A stretch of DNA of 37,784 nt from Asparagopsis taxiformis (GCA_030407315.1 JALQPE010003102.1:1-37784); one strand, 5' to 3'. Shown: positions 9,647 to 23,952, counted from the stretch's first letter. Notes: a model not told the origin generated them from the letters alone. Numbers and translations: made by a program.

Positions 9647-10148
9647 TTTGTTTTGCTTCCACATCGAAACTATTTTTCTGGCGCCATCAGGAGGCCATCC
9701 TGCACTTCCATTCATCTTTCCCAGCGGAGTATCCTCATTATGACCCCCTTACAGCACTCGATCCTTCCCGCTCATTCGACCATTTTCTTTTATACGCGGG
9801 TACCTATGAGAATCACGAAAAGTACCCCCCTGGATTCGCCCGTTCCAATAGTCCACTCCGTTCTGCACCTCTCGGATTTCTGGTCCATGTGGAGCTGTTG
9901 ACTGGCCAAGTGACAGAGGGCATTTGGGGGACCATTTTTAATGCCGAAATTCTGCAAAACATATGCAATTTTTATCCCAACCGGCAATTTATTGGAATCG
10001 AGGTGCGTGATGGCATTGAGAGGGTCAGCCAACATATCGATATGTCTTTTATGGATAGATGGAGCGAATGAATGTGGTCGGGGGCATTGTATGATTGTGG
10101 AGCTTTGTTGCGGTGAGATTGAAATACCTGGACGCACGTGGAGCAAGC

Positions 10149-10268
10149 ACATTCGGCCATACCAAGCTGACATGCGCCCCATCCCATCCCGAACTGGGAA
10201 GCTAAGTCGCTTCGGGCGAGTTTAGTACTGAGGTGAGGGATCACTCGGGAATCGCTCGTGCTGAATGT
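10149..10268 (+). rRNA. 5S rRNA copy 17
   Basis: Same 120 nt as the reference copy. Confidence 0.96.
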
Positions 10269-10770
10269 TTTGTTTTGCTTCCACATCGAAACTATTTTTC
10301 TGGCGCCATCAGGAGGCCATCCTGCACTTCCATTCATCTTTCCCAGCGGAGTATCCTCATTATGACCCCCTTACAGCACTCGATCCTTCCCGCTCATTCG
10401 ACCATTTTCTTTTATACGCGGGTACCTATGAGAATCACGAAAAGTACCCCCCTGGATTCGCCCGTTCCAATAGTCCACTCCGTTCTGCACCTCTCGGATT
10501 TCTGGTCCATGTGGAGCTGTTGACTGGCCAAGTGACAGAGGGCATTTGGGGGACCATTTTTAATGCCGAAATTCTGCAAAACATATGCAATTTTTATCCC
10601 AACCGGCAATTTATTGGAATCGAGGTGCGTGATGGCATTGAGAGGGTCAGCCAACATATCGATATGTCTTTTATGGATAGATGGAGCGAATGAATGTGGT
10701 CGGGGGCATTGTATGATTGTGGAGCTTTGTTGCGGTGAGATTGAAATACCTGGACGCACGTGGAGCAAGC

Positions 10771-10890
10771 ACATTCGGCCATACCAAGCTGACATGCGCC
10801 CCATCCCATCCCGAACTGGGAAGCTAAGTCGCTTCGGGCGAGTTTAGTACTGAGGTGAGGGATCACTCGGGAATCGCTCGTGCTGAATGT
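10771..10890 (+). rRNA. 5S rRNA copy 18
   Basis: Same 120 nt as the reference copy. Confidence 0.96.
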
Positions 10891-11392
10891 TTTGTTTTGC
10901 TTCCACATCGAAACTATTTTTCTGGCGCCATCAGGAGGCCATCCTGCACTTCCATTCATCTTTCCCAGCGGAGTATCCTCATTATGACCCCCTTACAGCA
11001 CTCGATCCTTCCCGCTCATTCGACCATTTTCTTTTATACGCGGGTACCTATGAGAATCACGAAAAGTACCCCCCTGGATTCGCCCGTTCCAATAGTCCAC
11101 TCCGTTCTGCACCTCTCGGATTTCTGGTCCATGTGGAGCTGTTGACTGGCCAAGTGACAGAGGGCATTTGGGGGACCATTTTTAATGCCGAAATTCTGCA
11201 AAACATATGCAATTTTTATCCCAACCGGCAATTTATTGGAATCGAGGTGCGTGATGGCATTGAGAGGGTCAGCCAACATATCGATATGTCTTTTATGGAT
11301 AGATGGAGCGAATGAATGTGGTCGGGGGCATTGTATGATTGTGGAGCTTTGTTGCGGTGAGATTGAAATACCTGGACGCACGTGGAGCAAGC

Positions 11393-11512
11393 ACATTCGG
11401 CCATACCAAGCTGACATGCGCCCCATCCCATCCCGAACTGGGAAGCTAAGTCGCTTCGGGCGAGTTTAGTACTGAGGTGAGGGATCACTCGGGAATCGCT
11501 CGTGCTGAATGT
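11393..11512 (+). rRNA. 5S rRNA copy 19
   Basis: Same 120 nt as the reference copy. Confidence 0.96.
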
Positions 11513-12014
11513 TTTGTTTTGCTTCCACATCGAAACTATTTTTCTGGCGCCATCAGGAGGCCATCCTGCACTTCCATTCATCTTTCCCAGCGGAGTATCC
11601 TCATTATGACCCCCTTACAGCACTCGATCCTTCCCGCTCATTCGACCATTTTCTTTTATACGCGGGTACCTATGAGAATCACGAAAAGTACCCCCCTGGA
11701 TTCGCCCGTTCCAATAGTCCACTCCGTTCTGCACCTCTCGGATTTCTGGTCCATGTGGAGCTGTTGACTGGCCAAGTGACAGAGGGCATTTGGGGGACCA
11801 TTTTTAATGCCGAAATTCTGCAAAACATATGCAATTTTTATCCCAACCGGCAATTTATTGGAATCGAGGTGCGTGATGGCATTGAGAGGGTCAGCCAACA
11901 TATCGATATGTCTTTTATGGATAGATGGAGCGAATGAATGTGGTCGGGGGCATTGTATGATTGTGGAGCTTTGTTGCGGTGAGATTGAAATACCTGGACG
12001 CACGTGGAGCAAGC

Positions 12015-12134
12015 ACATTCGGCCATACCAAGCTGACATGCGCCCCATCCCATCCCGAACTGGGAAGCTAAGTCGCTTCGGGCGAGTTTAGTACTGAGGT
12101 GAGGGATCACTCGGGAATCGCTCGTGCTGAATGT
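12015..12134 (+). rRNA. 5S rRNA copy 20
   Basis: Same 120 nt as the reference copy. Confidence 0.96.
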
Positions 12135-12636
12135 TTTGTTTTGCTTCCACATCGAAACTATTTTTCTGGCGCCATCAGGAGGCCATCCTGCACTTCCATT
12201 CATCTTTCCCAGCGGAGTATCCTCATTATGACCCCCTTACAGCACTCGATCCTTCCCGCTCATTCGACCATTTTCTTTTATACGCGGGTACCTATGAGAA
12301 TCACGAAAAGTACCCCCCTGGATTCGCCCGTTCCAATAGTCCACTCCGTTCTGCACCTCTCGGATTTCTGGTCCATGTGGAGCTGTTGACTGGCCAAGTG
12401 ACAGAGGGCATTTGGGGGACCATTTTTAATGCCGAAATTCTGCAAAACATATGCAATTTTTATCCCAACCGGCAATTTATTGGAATCGAGGTGCGTGATG
12501 GCATTGAGAGGGTCAGCCAACATATCGATATGTCTTTTATGGATAGATGGAGCGAATGAATGTGGTCGGGGGCATTGTATGATTGTGGAGCTTTGTTGCG
12601 GTGAGATTGAAATACCTGGACGCACGTGGAGCAAGC

Positions 12637-12756
12637 ACATTCGGCCATACCAAGCTGACATGCGCCCCATCCCATCCCGAACTGGGAAGCTAAGTCGCTT
12701 CGGGCGAGTTTAGTACTGAGGTGAGGGATCACTCGGGAATCGCTCGTGCTGAATGT
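12637..12756 (+). rRNA. 5S rRNA copy 21
   Basis: Same 120 nt as the reference copy. Confidence 0.96.
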
Positions 12757-13258
12757 TTTGTTTTGCTTCCACATCGAAACTATTTTTCTGGCGCCATCAG
12801 GAGGCCATCCTGCACTTCCATTCATCTTTCCCAGCGGAGTATCCTCATTATGACCCCCTTACAGCACTCGATCCTTCCCGCTCATTCGACCATTTTCTTT
12901 TATACGCGGGTACCTATGAGAATCACGAAAAGTACCCCCCTGGATTCGCCCGTTCCAATAGTCCACTCCGTTCTGCACCTCTCGGATTTCTGGTCCATGT
13001 GGAGCTGTTGACTGGCCAAGTGACAGAGGGCATTTGGGGGACCATTTTTAATGCCGAAATTCTGCAAAACATATGCAATTTTTATCCCAACCGGCAATTT
13101 ATTGGAATCGAGGTGCGTGATGGCATTGAGAGGGTCAGCCAACATATCGATATGTCTTTTATGGATAGATGGAGCGAATGAATGTGGTCGGGGGCATTGT
13201 ATGATTGTGGAGCTTTGTTGCGGTGAGATTGAAATACCTGGACGCACGTGGAGCAAGC

Positions 13259-13378
13259 ACATTCGGCCATACCAAGCTGACATGCGCCCCATCCCATCCC
13301 GAACTGGGAAGCTAAGTCGCTTCGGGCGAGTTTAGTACTGAGGTGAGGGATCACTCGGGAATCGCTCGTGCTGAATGT
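13259..13378 (+). rRNA. 5S rRNA copy 22
   Basis: Same 120 nt as the reference copy. Confidence 0.96.
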
Positions 13379-13880
13379 TTTGTTTTGCTTCCACATCGAA
13401 ACTATTTTTCTGGCGCCATCAGGAGGCCATCCTGCACTTCCATTCATCTTTCCCAGCGGAGTATCCTCATTATGACCCCCTTACAGCACTCGATCCTTCC
13501 CGCTCATTCGACCATTTTCTTTTATACGCGGGTACCTATGAGAATCACGAAAAGTACCCCCCTGGATTCGCCCGTTCCAATAGTCCACTCCGTTCTGCAC
13601 CTCTCGGATTTCTGGTCCATGTGGAGCTGTTGACTGGCCAAGTGACAGAGGGCATTTGGGGGACCATTTTTAATGCCGAAATTCTGCAAAACATATGCAA
13701 TTTTTATCCCAACCGGCAATTTATTGGAATCGAGGTGCGTGATGGCATTGAGAGGGTCAGCCAACATATCGATATGTCTTTTATGGATAGATGGAGCGAA
13801 TGAATGTGGTCGGGGGCATTGTATGATTGTGGAGCTTTGTTGCGGTGAGATTGAAATACCTGGACGCACGTGGAGCAAGC

Positions 13881-14000
13881 ACATTCGGCCATACCAAGCT
13901 GACATGCGCCCCATCCCATCCCGAACTGGGAAGCTAAGTCGCTTCGGGCGAGTTTAGTACTGAGGTGAGGGATCACTCGGGAATCGCTCGTGCTGAATGT
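13881..14000 (+). rRNA. 5S rRNA copy 23
   Basis: Same 120 nt as the reference copy. Confidence 0.96.
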
Positions 14001-14502
14001 TTTGTTTTGCTTCCACATCGAAACTATTTTTCTGGCGCCATCAGGAGGCCATCCTGCACTTCCATTCATCTTTCCCAGCGGAGTATCCTCATTATGACCC
14101 CCTTACAGCACTCGATCCTTCCCGCTCATTCGACCATTTTCTTTTATACGCGGGTACCTATGAGAATCACGAAAAGTACCCCCCTGGATTCGCCCGTTCC
14201 AATAGTCCACTCCGTTCTGCACCTCTCGGATTTCTGGTCCATGTGGAGCTGTTGACTGGCCAAGTGACAGAGGGCATTTGGGGGACCATTTTTAATGCCG
14301 AAATTCTGCAAAACATATGCAATTTTTATCCCAACCGGCAATTTATTGGAATCGAGGTGCGTGATGGCATTGAGAGGGTCAGCCAACATATCGATATGTC
14401 TTTTATGGATAGATGGAGCGAATGAATGTGGTCGGGGGCATTGTATGATTGTGGAGCTTTGTTGCGGTGAGATTGAAATACCTGGACGCACGTGGAGCAA
14501 GC

Positions 14503-14622
14503 ACATTCGGCCATACCAAGCTGACATGCGCCCCATCCCATCCCGAACTGGGAAGCTAAGTCGCTTCGGGCGAGTTTAGTACTGAGGTGAGGGATCACTC
14601 GGGAATCGCTCGTGCTGAATGT
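14503..14622 (+). rRNA. 5S rRNA copy 24
   Basis: Same 120 nt as the reference copy. Confidence 0.96.
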
Positions 14623-15124
14623 TTTGTTTTGCTTCCACATCGAAACTATTTTTCTGGCGCCATCAGGAGGCCATCCTGCACTTCCATTCATCTTTCCCAG
14701 CGGAGTATCCTCATTATGACCCCCTTACAGCACTCGATCCTTCCCGCTCATTCGACCATTTTCTTTTATACGCGGGTACCTATGAGAATCACGAAAAGTA
14801 CCCCCCTGGATTCGCCCGTTCCAATAGTCCACTCCGTTCTGCACCTCTCGGATTTCTGGTCCATGTGGAGCTGTTGACTGGCCAAGTGACAGAGGGCATT
14901 TGGGGGACCATTTTTAATGCCGAAATTCTGCAAAACATATGCAATTTTTATCCCAACCGGCAATTTATTGGAATCGAGGTGCGTGATGGCATTGAGAGGG
15001 TCAGCCAACATATCGATATGTCTTTTATGGATAGATGGAGCGAATGAATGTGGTCGGGGGCATTGTATGATTGTGGAGCTTTGTTGCGGTGAGATTGAAA
15101 TACCTGGACGCACGTGGAGCAAGC

Positions 15125-15244
15125 ACATTCGGCCATACCAAGCTGACATGCGCCCCATCCCATCCCGAACTGGGAAGCTAAGTCGCTTCGGGCGAGTTTA
15201 GTACTGAGGTGAGGGATCACTCGGGAATCGCTCGTGCTGAATGT
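15125..15244 (+). rRNA. 5S rRNA copy 25
   Basis: Same 120 nt as the reference copy. Confidence 0.96.
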
Positions 15245-15746
15245 TTTGTTTTGCTTCCACATCGAAACTATTTTTCTGGCGCCATCAGGAGGCCATCCTG
15301 CACTTCCATTCATCTTTCCCAGCGGAGTATCCTCATTATGACCCCCTTACAGCACTCGATCCTTCCCGCTCATTCGACCATTTTCTTTTATACGCGGGTA
15401 CCTATGAGAATCACGAAAAGTACCCCCCTGGATTCGCCCGTTCCAATAGTCCACTCCGTTCTGCACCTCTCGGATTTCTGGTCCATGTGGAGCTGTTGAC
15501 TGGCCAAGTGACAGAGGGCATTTGGGGGACCATTTTTAATGCCGAAATTCTGCAAAACATATGCAATTTTTATCCCAACCGGCAATTTATTGGAATCGAG
15601 GTGCGTGATGGCATTGAGAGGGTCAGCCAACATATCGATATGTCTTTTATGGATAGATGGAGCGAATGAATGTGGTCGGGGGCATTGTATGATTGTGGAG
15701 CTTTGTTGCGGTGAGATTGAAATACCTGGACGCACGTGGAGCAAGC

Positions 15747-15866
15747 ACATTCGGCCATACCAAGCTGACATGCGCCCCATCCCATCCCGAACTGGGAAGC
15801 TAAGTCGCTTCGGGCGAGTTTAGTACTGAGGTGAGGGATCACTCGGGAATCGCTCGTGCTGAATGT
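15747..15866 (+). rRNA. 5S rRNA copy 26
   Basis: Same 120 nt as the reference copy. Confidence 0.96.
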
Positions 15867-16368
15867 TTTGTTTTGCTTCCACATCGAAACTATTTTTCTG
15901 GCGCCATCAGGAGGCCATCCTGCACTTCCATTCATCTTTCCCAGCGGAGTATCCTCATTATGACCCCCTTACAGCACTCGATCCTTCCCGCTCATTCGAC
16001 CATTTTCTTTTATACGCGGGTACCTATGAGAATCACGAAAAGTACCCCCCTGGATTCGCCCGTTCCAATAGTCCACTCCGTTCTGCACCTCTCGGATTTC
16101 TGGTCCATGTGGAGCTGTTGACTGGCCAAGTGACAGAGGGCATTTGGGGGACCATTTTTAATGCCGAAATTCTGCAAAACATATGCAATTTTTATCCCAA
16201 CCGGCAATTTATTGGAATCGAGGTGCGTGATGGCATTGAGAGGGTCAGCCAACATATCGATATGTCTTTTATGGATAGATGGAGCGAATGAATGTGGTCG
16301 GGGGCATTGTATGATTGTGGAGCTTTGTTGCGGTGAGATTGAAATACCTGGACGCACGTGGAGCAAGC

Positions 16369-16488
16369 ACATTCGGCCATACCAAGCTGACATGCGCCCC
16401 ATCCCATCCCGAACTGGGAAGCTAAGTCGCTTCGGGCGAGTTTAGTACTGAGGTGAGGGATCACTCGGGAATCGCTCGTGCTGAATGT
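16369..16488 (+). rRNA. 5S rRNA copy 27
   Basis: Same 120 nt as the reference copy. Confidence 0.96.
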
Positions 16489-16990
16489 TTTGTTTTGCTT
16501 CCACATCGAAACTATTTTTCTGGCGCCATCAGGAGGCCATCCTGCACTTCCATTCATCTTTCCCAGCGGAGTATCCTCATTATGACCCCCTTACAGCACT
16601 CGATCCTTCCCGCTCATTCGACCATTTTCTTTTATACGCGGGTACCTATGAGAATCACGAAAAGTACCCCCCTGGATTCGCCCGTTCCAATAGTCCACTC
16701 CGTTCTGCACCTCTCGGATTTCTGGTCCATGTGGAGCTGTTGACTGGCCAAGTGACAGAGGGCATTTGGGGGACCATTTTTAATGCCGAAATTCTGCAAA
16801 ACATATGCAATTTTTATCCCAACCGGCAATTTATTGGAATCGAGGTGCGTGATGGCATTGAGAGGGTCAGCCAACATATCGATATGTCTTTTATGGATAG
16901 ATGGAGCGAATGAATGTGGTCGGGGGCATTGTATGATTGTGGAGCTTTGTTGCGGTGAGATTGAAATACCTGGACGCACGTGGAGCAAGC

Positions 16991-17110
16991 ACATTCGGCC
17001 ATACCAAGCTGACATGCGCCCCATCCCATCCCGAACTGGGAAGCTAAGTCGCTTCGGGCGAGTTTAGTACTGAGGTGAGGGATCACTCGGGAATCGCTCG
17101 TGCTGAATGT
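16991..17110 (+). rRNA. 5S rRNA copy 28
   Basis: Same 120 nt as the reference copy. Confidence 0.96.
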
Positions 17111-17612
17111 TTTGTTTTGCTTCCACATCGAAACTATTTTTCTGGCGCCATCAGGAGGCCATCCTGCACTTCCATTCATCTTTCCCAGCGGAGTATCCTC
17201 ATTATGACCCCCTTACAGCACTCGATCCTTCCCGCTCATTCGACCATTTTCTTTTATACGCGGGTACCTATGAGAATCACGAAAAGTACCCCCCTGGATT
17301 CGCCCGTTCCAATAGTCCACTCCGTTCTGCACCTCTCGGATTTCTGGTCCATGTGGAGCTGTTGACTGGCCAAGTGACAGAGGGCATTTGGGGGACCATT
17401 TTTAATGCCGAAATTCTGCAAAACATATGCAATTTTTATCCCAACCGGCAATTTATTGGAATCGAGGTGCGTGATGGCATTGAGAGGGTCAGCCAACATA
17501 TCGATATGTCTTTTATGGATAGATGGAGCGAATGAATGTGGTCGGGGGCATTGTATGATTGTGGAGCTTTGTTGCGGTGAGATTGAAATACCTGGACGCA
17601 CGTGGAGCAAGC

Positions 17613-17732
17613 ACATTCGGCCATACCAAGCTGACATGCGCCCCATCCCATCCCGAACTGGGAAGCTAAGTCGCTTCGGGCGAGTTTAGTACTGAGGTGA
17701 GGGATCACTCGGGAATCGCTCGTGCTGAATGT
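17613..17732 (+). rRNA. 5S rRNA copy 29
   Basis: Same 120 nt as the reference copy. Confidence 0.96.
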
Positions 17733-18234
17733 TTTGTTTTGCTTCCACATCGAAACTATTTTTCTGGCGCCATCAGGAGGCCATCCTGCACTTCCATTCA
17801 TCTTTCCCAGCGGAGTATCCTCATTATGACCCCCTTACAGCACTCGATCCTTCCCGCTCATTCGACCATTTTCTTTTATACGCGGGTACCTATGAGAATC
17901 ACGAAAAGTACCCCCCTGGATTCGCCCGTTCCAATAGTCCACTCCGTTCTGCACCTCTCGGATTTCTGGTCCATGTGGAGCTGTTGACTGGCCAAGTGAC
18001 AGAGGGCATTTGGGGGACCATTTTTAATGCCGAAATTCTGCAAAACATATGCAATTTTTATCCCAACCGGCAATTTATTGGAATCGAGGTGCGTGATGGC
18101 ATTGAGAGGGTCAGCCAACATATCGATATGTCTTTTATGGATAGATGGAGCGAATGAATGTGGTCGGGGGCATTGTATGATTGTGGAGCTTTGTTGCGGT
18201 GAGATTGAAATACCTGGACGCACGTGGAGCAAGC

Positions 18235-18354
18235 ACATTCGGCCATACCAAGCTGACATGCGCCCCATCCCATCCCGAACTGGGAAGCTAAGTCGCTTCG
18301 GGCGAGTTTAGTACTGAGGTGAGGGATCACTCGGGAATCGCTCGTGCTGAATGT
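18235..18354 (+). rRNA. 5S rRNA copy 30
   Basis: Same 120 nt as the reference copy. Confidence 0.96.
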
Positions 18355-18856
18355 TTTGTTTTGCTTCCACATCGAAACTATTTTTCTGGCGCCATCAGGA
18401 GGCCATCCTGCACTTCCATTCATCTTTCCCAGCGGAGTATCCTCATTATGACCCCCTTACAGCACTCGATCCTTCCCGCTCATTCGACCATTTTCTTTTA
18501 TACGCGGGTACCTATGAGAATCACGAAAAGTACCCCCCTGGATTCGCCCGTTCCAATAGTCCACTCCGTTCTGCACCTCTCGGATTTCTGGTCCATGTGG
18601 AGCTGTTGACTGGCCAAGTGACAGAGGGCATTTGGGGGACCATTTTTAATGCCGAAATTCTGCAAAACATATGCAATTTTTATCCCAACCGGCAATTTAT
18701 TGGAATCGAGGTGCGTGATGGCATTGAGAGGGTCAGCCAACATATCGATATGTCTTTTATGGATAGATGGAGCGAATGAATGTGGTCGGGGGCATTGTAT
18801 GATTGTGGAGCTTTGTTGCGGTGAGATTGAAATACCTGGACGCACGTGGAGCAAGC

Positions 18857-18976
18857 ACATTCGGCCATACCAAGCTGACATGCGCCCCATCCCATCCCGA
18901 ACTGGGAAGCTAAGTCGCTTCGGGCGAGTTTAGTACTGAGGTGAGGGATCACTCGGGAATCGCTCGTGCTGAATGT
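18857..18976 (+). rRNA. 5S rRNA copy 31
   Basis: Same 120 nt as the reference copy. Confidence 0.96.
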
Positions 18977-19478
18977 TTTGTTTTGCTTCCACATCGAAAC
19001 TATTTTTCTGGCGCCATCAGGAGGCCATCCTGCACTTCCATTCATCTTTCCCAGCGGAGTATCCTCATTATGACCCCCTTACAGCACTCGATCCTTCCCG
19101 CTCATTCGACCATTTTCTTTTATACGCGGGTACCTATGAGAATCACGAAAAGTACCCCCCTGGATTCGCCCGTTCCAATAGTCCACTCCGTTCTGCACCT
19201 CTCGGATTTCTGGTCCATGTGGAGCTGTTGACTGGCCAAGTGACAGAGGGCATTTGGGGGACCATTTTTAATGCCGAAATTCTGCAAAACATATGCAATT
19301 TTTATCCCAACCGGCAATTTATTGGAATCGAGGTGCGTGATGGCATTGAGAGGGTCAGCCAACATATCGATATGTCTTTTATGGATAGATGGAGCGAATG
19401 AATGTGGTCGGGGGCATTGTATGATTGTGGAGCTTTGTTGCGGTGAGATTGAAATACCTGGACGCACGTGGAGCAAGC

Positions 19479-19598
19479 ACATTCGGCCATACCAAGCTGA
19501 CATGCGCCCCATCCCATCCCGAACTGGGAAGCTAAGTCGCTTCGGGCGAGTTTAGTACTGAGGTGAGGGATCACTCGGGAATCGCTCGTGCTGAATGT
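19479..19598 (+). rRNA. 5S rRNA copy 32
   Basis: Same 120 nt as the reference copy. Confidence 0.96.
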
Positions 19599-20100
19599 TT
19601 TGTTTTGCTTCCACATCGAAACTATTTTTCTGGCGCCATCAGGAGGCCATCCTGCACTTCCATTCATCTTTCCCAGCGGAGTATCCTCATTATGACCCCC
19701 TTACAGCACTCGATCCTTCCCGCTCATTCGACCATTTTCTTTTATACGCGGGTACCTATGAGAATCACGAAAAGTACCCCCCTGGATTCGCCCGTTCCAA
19801 TAGTCCACTCCGTTCTGCACCTCTCGGATTTCTGGTCCATGTGGAGCTGTTGACTGGCCAAGTGACAGAGGGCATTTGGGGGACCATTTTTAATGCCGAA
19901 ATTCTGCAAAACATATGCAATTTTTATCCCAACCGGCAATTTATTGGAATCGAGGTGCGTGATGGCATTGAGAGGGTCAGCCAACATATCGATATGTCTT
20001 TTATGGATAGATGGAGCGAATGAATGTGGTCGGGGGCATTGTATGATTGTGGAGCTTTGTTGCGGTGAGATTGAAATACCTGGACGCACGTGGAGCAAGC

Positions 20101-20220
20101 ACATTCGGCCATACCAAGCTGACATGCGCCCCATCCCATCCCGAACTGGGAAGCTAAGTCGCTTCGGGCGAGTTTAGTACTGAGGTGAGGGATCACTCGG
20201 GAATCGCTCGTGCTGAATGT
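20101..20220 (+). rRNA. 5S rRNA copy 33
   Basis: Same 120 nt as the reference copy. Confidence 0.96.
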
Positions 20221-20722
20221 TTTGTTTTGCTTCCACATCGAAACTATTTTTCTGGCGCCATCAGGAGGCCATCCTGCACTTCCATTCATCTTTCCCAGCG
20301 GAGTATCCTCATTATGACCCCCTTACAGCACTCGATCCTTCCCGCTCATTCGACCATTTTCTTTTATACGCGGGTACCTATGAGAATCACGAAAAGTACC
20401 CCCCTGGATTCGCCCGTTCCAATAGTCCACTCCGTTCTGCACCTCTCGGATTTCTGGTCCATGTGGAGCTGTTGACTGGCCAAGTGACAGAGGGCATTTG
20501 GGGGACCATTTTTAATGCCGAAATTCTGCAAAACATATGCAATTTTTATCCCAACCGGCAATTTATTGGAATCGAGGTGCGTGATGGCATTGAGAGGGTC
20601 AGCCAACATATCGATATGTCTTTTATGGATAGATGGAGCGAATGAATGTGGTCGGGGGCATTGTATGATTGTGGAGCTTTGTTGCGGTGAGATTGAAATA
20701 CCTGGACGCACGTGGAGCAAGC

Positions 20723-20842
20723 ACATTCGGCCATACCAAGCTGACATGCGCCCCATCCCATCCCGAACTGGGAAGCTAAGTCGCTTCGGGCGAGTTTAGT
20801 ACTGAGGTGAGGGATCACTCGGGAATCGCTCGTGCTGAATGT
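20723..20842 (+). rRNA. 5S rRNA copy 34
   Basis: Same 120 nt as the reference copy. Confidence 0.96.
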
Positions 20843-21344
20843 TTTGTTTTGCTTCCACATCGAAACTATTTTTCTGGCGCCATCAGGAGGCCATCCTGCA
20901 CTTCCATTCATCTTTCCCAGCGGAGTATCCTCATTATGACCCCCTTACAGCACTCGATCCTTCCCGCTCATTCGACCATTTTCTTTTATACGCGGGTACC
21001 TATGAGAATCACGAAAAGTACCCCCCTGGATTCGCCCGTTCCAATAGTCCACTCCGTTCTGCACCTCTCGGATTTCTGGTCCATGTGGAGCTGTTGACTG
21101 GCCAAGTGACAGAGGGCATTTGGGGGACCATTTTTAATGCCGAAATTCTGCAAAACATATGCAATTTTTATCCCAACCGGCAATTTATTGGAATCGAGGT
21201 GCGTGATGGCATTGAGAGGGTCAGCCAACATATCGATATGTCTTTTATGGATAGATGGAGCGAATGAATGTGGTCGGGGGCATTGTATGATTGTGGAGCT
21301 TTGTTGCGGTGAGATTGAAATACCTGGACGCACGTGGAGCAAGC

Positions 21345-21464
21345 ACATTCGGCCATACCAAGCTGACATGCGCCCCATCCCATCCCGAACTGGGAAGCTA
21401 AGTCGCTTCGGGCGAGTTTAGTACTGAGGTGAGGGATCACTCGGGAATCGCTCGTGCTGAATGT
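21345..21464 (+). rRNA. 5S rRNA copy 35
   Basis: Same 120 nt as the reference copy. Confidence 0.96.
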
Positions 21465-21966
21465 TTTGTTTTGCTTCCACATCGAAACTATTTTTCTGGC
21501 GCCATCAGGAGGCCATCCTGCACTTCCATTCATCTTTCCCAGCGGAGTATCCTCATTATGACCCCCTTACAGCACTCGATCCTTCCCGCTCATTCGACCA
21601 TTTTCTTTTATACGCGGGTACCTATGAGAATCACGAAAAGTACCCCCCTGGATTCGCCCGTTCCAATAGTCCACTCCGTTCTGCACCTCTCGGATTTCTG
21701 GTCCATGTGGAGCTGTTGACTGGCCAAGTGACAGAGGGCATTTGGGGGACCATTTTTAATGCCGAAATTCTGCAAAACATATGCAATTTTTATCCCAACC
21801 GGCAATTTATTGGAATCGAGGTGCGTGATGGCATTGAGAGGGTCAGCCAACATATCGATATGTCTTTTATGGATAGATGGAGCGAATGAATGTGGTCGGG
21901 GGCATTGTATGATTGTGGAGCTTTGTTGCGGTGAGATTGAAATACCTGGACGCACGTGGAGCAAGC

Positions 21967-22086
21967 ACATTCGGCCATACCAAGCTGACATGCGCCCCAT
22001 CCCATCCCGAACTGGGAAGCTAAGTCGCTTCGGGCGAGTTTAGTACTGAGGTGAGGGATCACTCGGGAATCGCTCGTGCTGAATGT
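21967..22086 (+). rRNA. 5S rRNA copy 36
   Basis: Same 120 nt as the reference copy. Confidence 0.96.
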
Positions 22087-22588
22087 TTTGTTTTGCTTCC
22101 ACATCGAAACTATTTTTCTGGCGCCATCAGGAGGCCATCCTGCACTTCCATTCATCTTTCCCAGCGGAGTATCCTCATTATGACCCCCTTACAGCACTCG
22201 ATCCTTCCCGCTCATTCGACCATTTTCTTTTATACGCGGGTACCTATGAGAATCACGAAAAGTACCCCCCTGGATTCGCCCGTTCCAATAGTCCACTCCG
22301 TTCTGCACCTCTCGGATTTCTGGTCCATGTGGAGCTGTTGACTGGCCAAGTGACAGAGGGCATTTGGGGGACCATTTTTAATGCCGAAATTCTGCAAAAC
22401 ATATGCAATTTTTATCCCAACCGGCAATTTATTGGAATCGAGGTGCGTGATGGCATTGAGAGGGTCAGCCAACATATCGATATGTCTTTTATGGATAGAT
22501 GGAGCGAATGAATGTGGTCGGGGGCATTGTATGATTGTGGAGCTTTGTTGCGGTGAGATTGAAATACCTGGACGCACGTGGAGCAAGC

Positions 22589-22708
22589 ACATTCGGCCAT
22601 ACCAAGCTGACATGCGCCCCATCCCATCCCGAACTGGGAAGCTAAGTCGCTTCGGGCGAGTTTAGTACTGAGGTGAGGGATCACTCGGGAATCGCTCGTG
22701 CTGAATGT
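22589..22708 (+). rRNA. 5S rRNA copy 37
   Basis: Same 120 nt as the reference copy. Confidence 0.96.
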
Positions 22709-23210
22709 TTTGTTTTGCTTCCACATCGAAACTATTTTTCTGGCGCCATCAGGAGGCCATCCTGCACTTCCATTCATCTTTCCCAGCGGAGTATCCTCAT
22801 TATGACCCCCTTACAGCACTCGATCCTTCCCGCTCATTCGACCATTTTCTTTTATACGCGGGTACCTATGAGAATCACGAAAAGTACCCCCCTGGATTCG
22901 CCCGTTCCAATAGTCCACTCCGTTCTGCACCTCTCGGATTTCTGGTCCATGTGGAGCTGTTGACTGGCCAAGTGACAGAGGGCATTTGGGGGACCATTTT
23001 TAATGCCGAAATTCTGCAAAACATATGCAATTTTTATCCCAACCGGCAATTTATTGGAATCGAGGTGCGTGATGGCATTGAGAGGGTCAGCCAACATATC
23101 GATATGTCTTTTATGGATAGATGGAGCGAATGAATGTGGTCGGGGGCATTGTATGATTGTGGAGCTTTGTTGCGGTGAGATTGAAATACCTGGACGCACG
23201 TGGAGCAAGC

Positions 23211-23330
23211 ACATTCGGCCATACCAAGCTGACATGCGCCCCATCCCATCCCGAACTGGGAAGCTAAGTCGCTTCGGGCGAGTTTAGTACTGAGGTGAGG
23301 GATCACTCGGGAATCGCTCGTGCTGAATGT
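23211..23330 (+). rRNA. 5S rRNA copy 38
   Basis: Same 120 nt as the reference copy. Confidence 0.96.
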
Positions 23331-23832
23331 TTTGTTTTGCTTCCACATCGAAACTATTTTTCTGGCGCCATCAGGAGGCCATCCTGCACTTCCATTCATC
23401 TTTCCCAGCGGAGTATCCTCATTATGACCCCCTTACAGCACTCGATCCTTCCCGCTCATTCGACCATTTTCTTTTATACGCGGGTACCTATGAGAATCAC
23501 GAAAAGTACCCCCCTGGATTCGCCCGTTCCAATAGTCCACTCCGTTCTGCACCTCTCGGATTTCTGGTCCATGTGGAGCTGTTGACTGGCCAAGTGACAG
23601 AGGGCATTTGGGGGACCATTTTTAATGCCGAAATTCTGCAAAACATATGCAATTTTTATCCCAACCGGCAATTTATTGGAATCGAGGTGCGTGATGGCAT
23701 TGAGAGGGTCAGCCAACATATCGATATGTCTTTTATGGATAGATGGAGCGAATGAATGTGGTCGGGGGCATTGTATGATTGTGGAGCTTTGTTGCGGTGA
23801 GATTGAAATACCTGGACGCACGTGGAGCAAGC

Positions 23833-23952
23833 ACATTCGGCCATACCAAGCTGACATGCGCCCCATCCCATCCCGAACTGGGAAGCTAAGTCGCTTCGGG
23901 CGAGTTTAGTACTGAGGTGAGGGATCACTCGGGAATCGCTCGTGCTGAATGT
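23833..23952 (+). rRNA. 5S rRNA copy 39
   Basis: Same 120 nt as the reference copy. Confidence 0.96.
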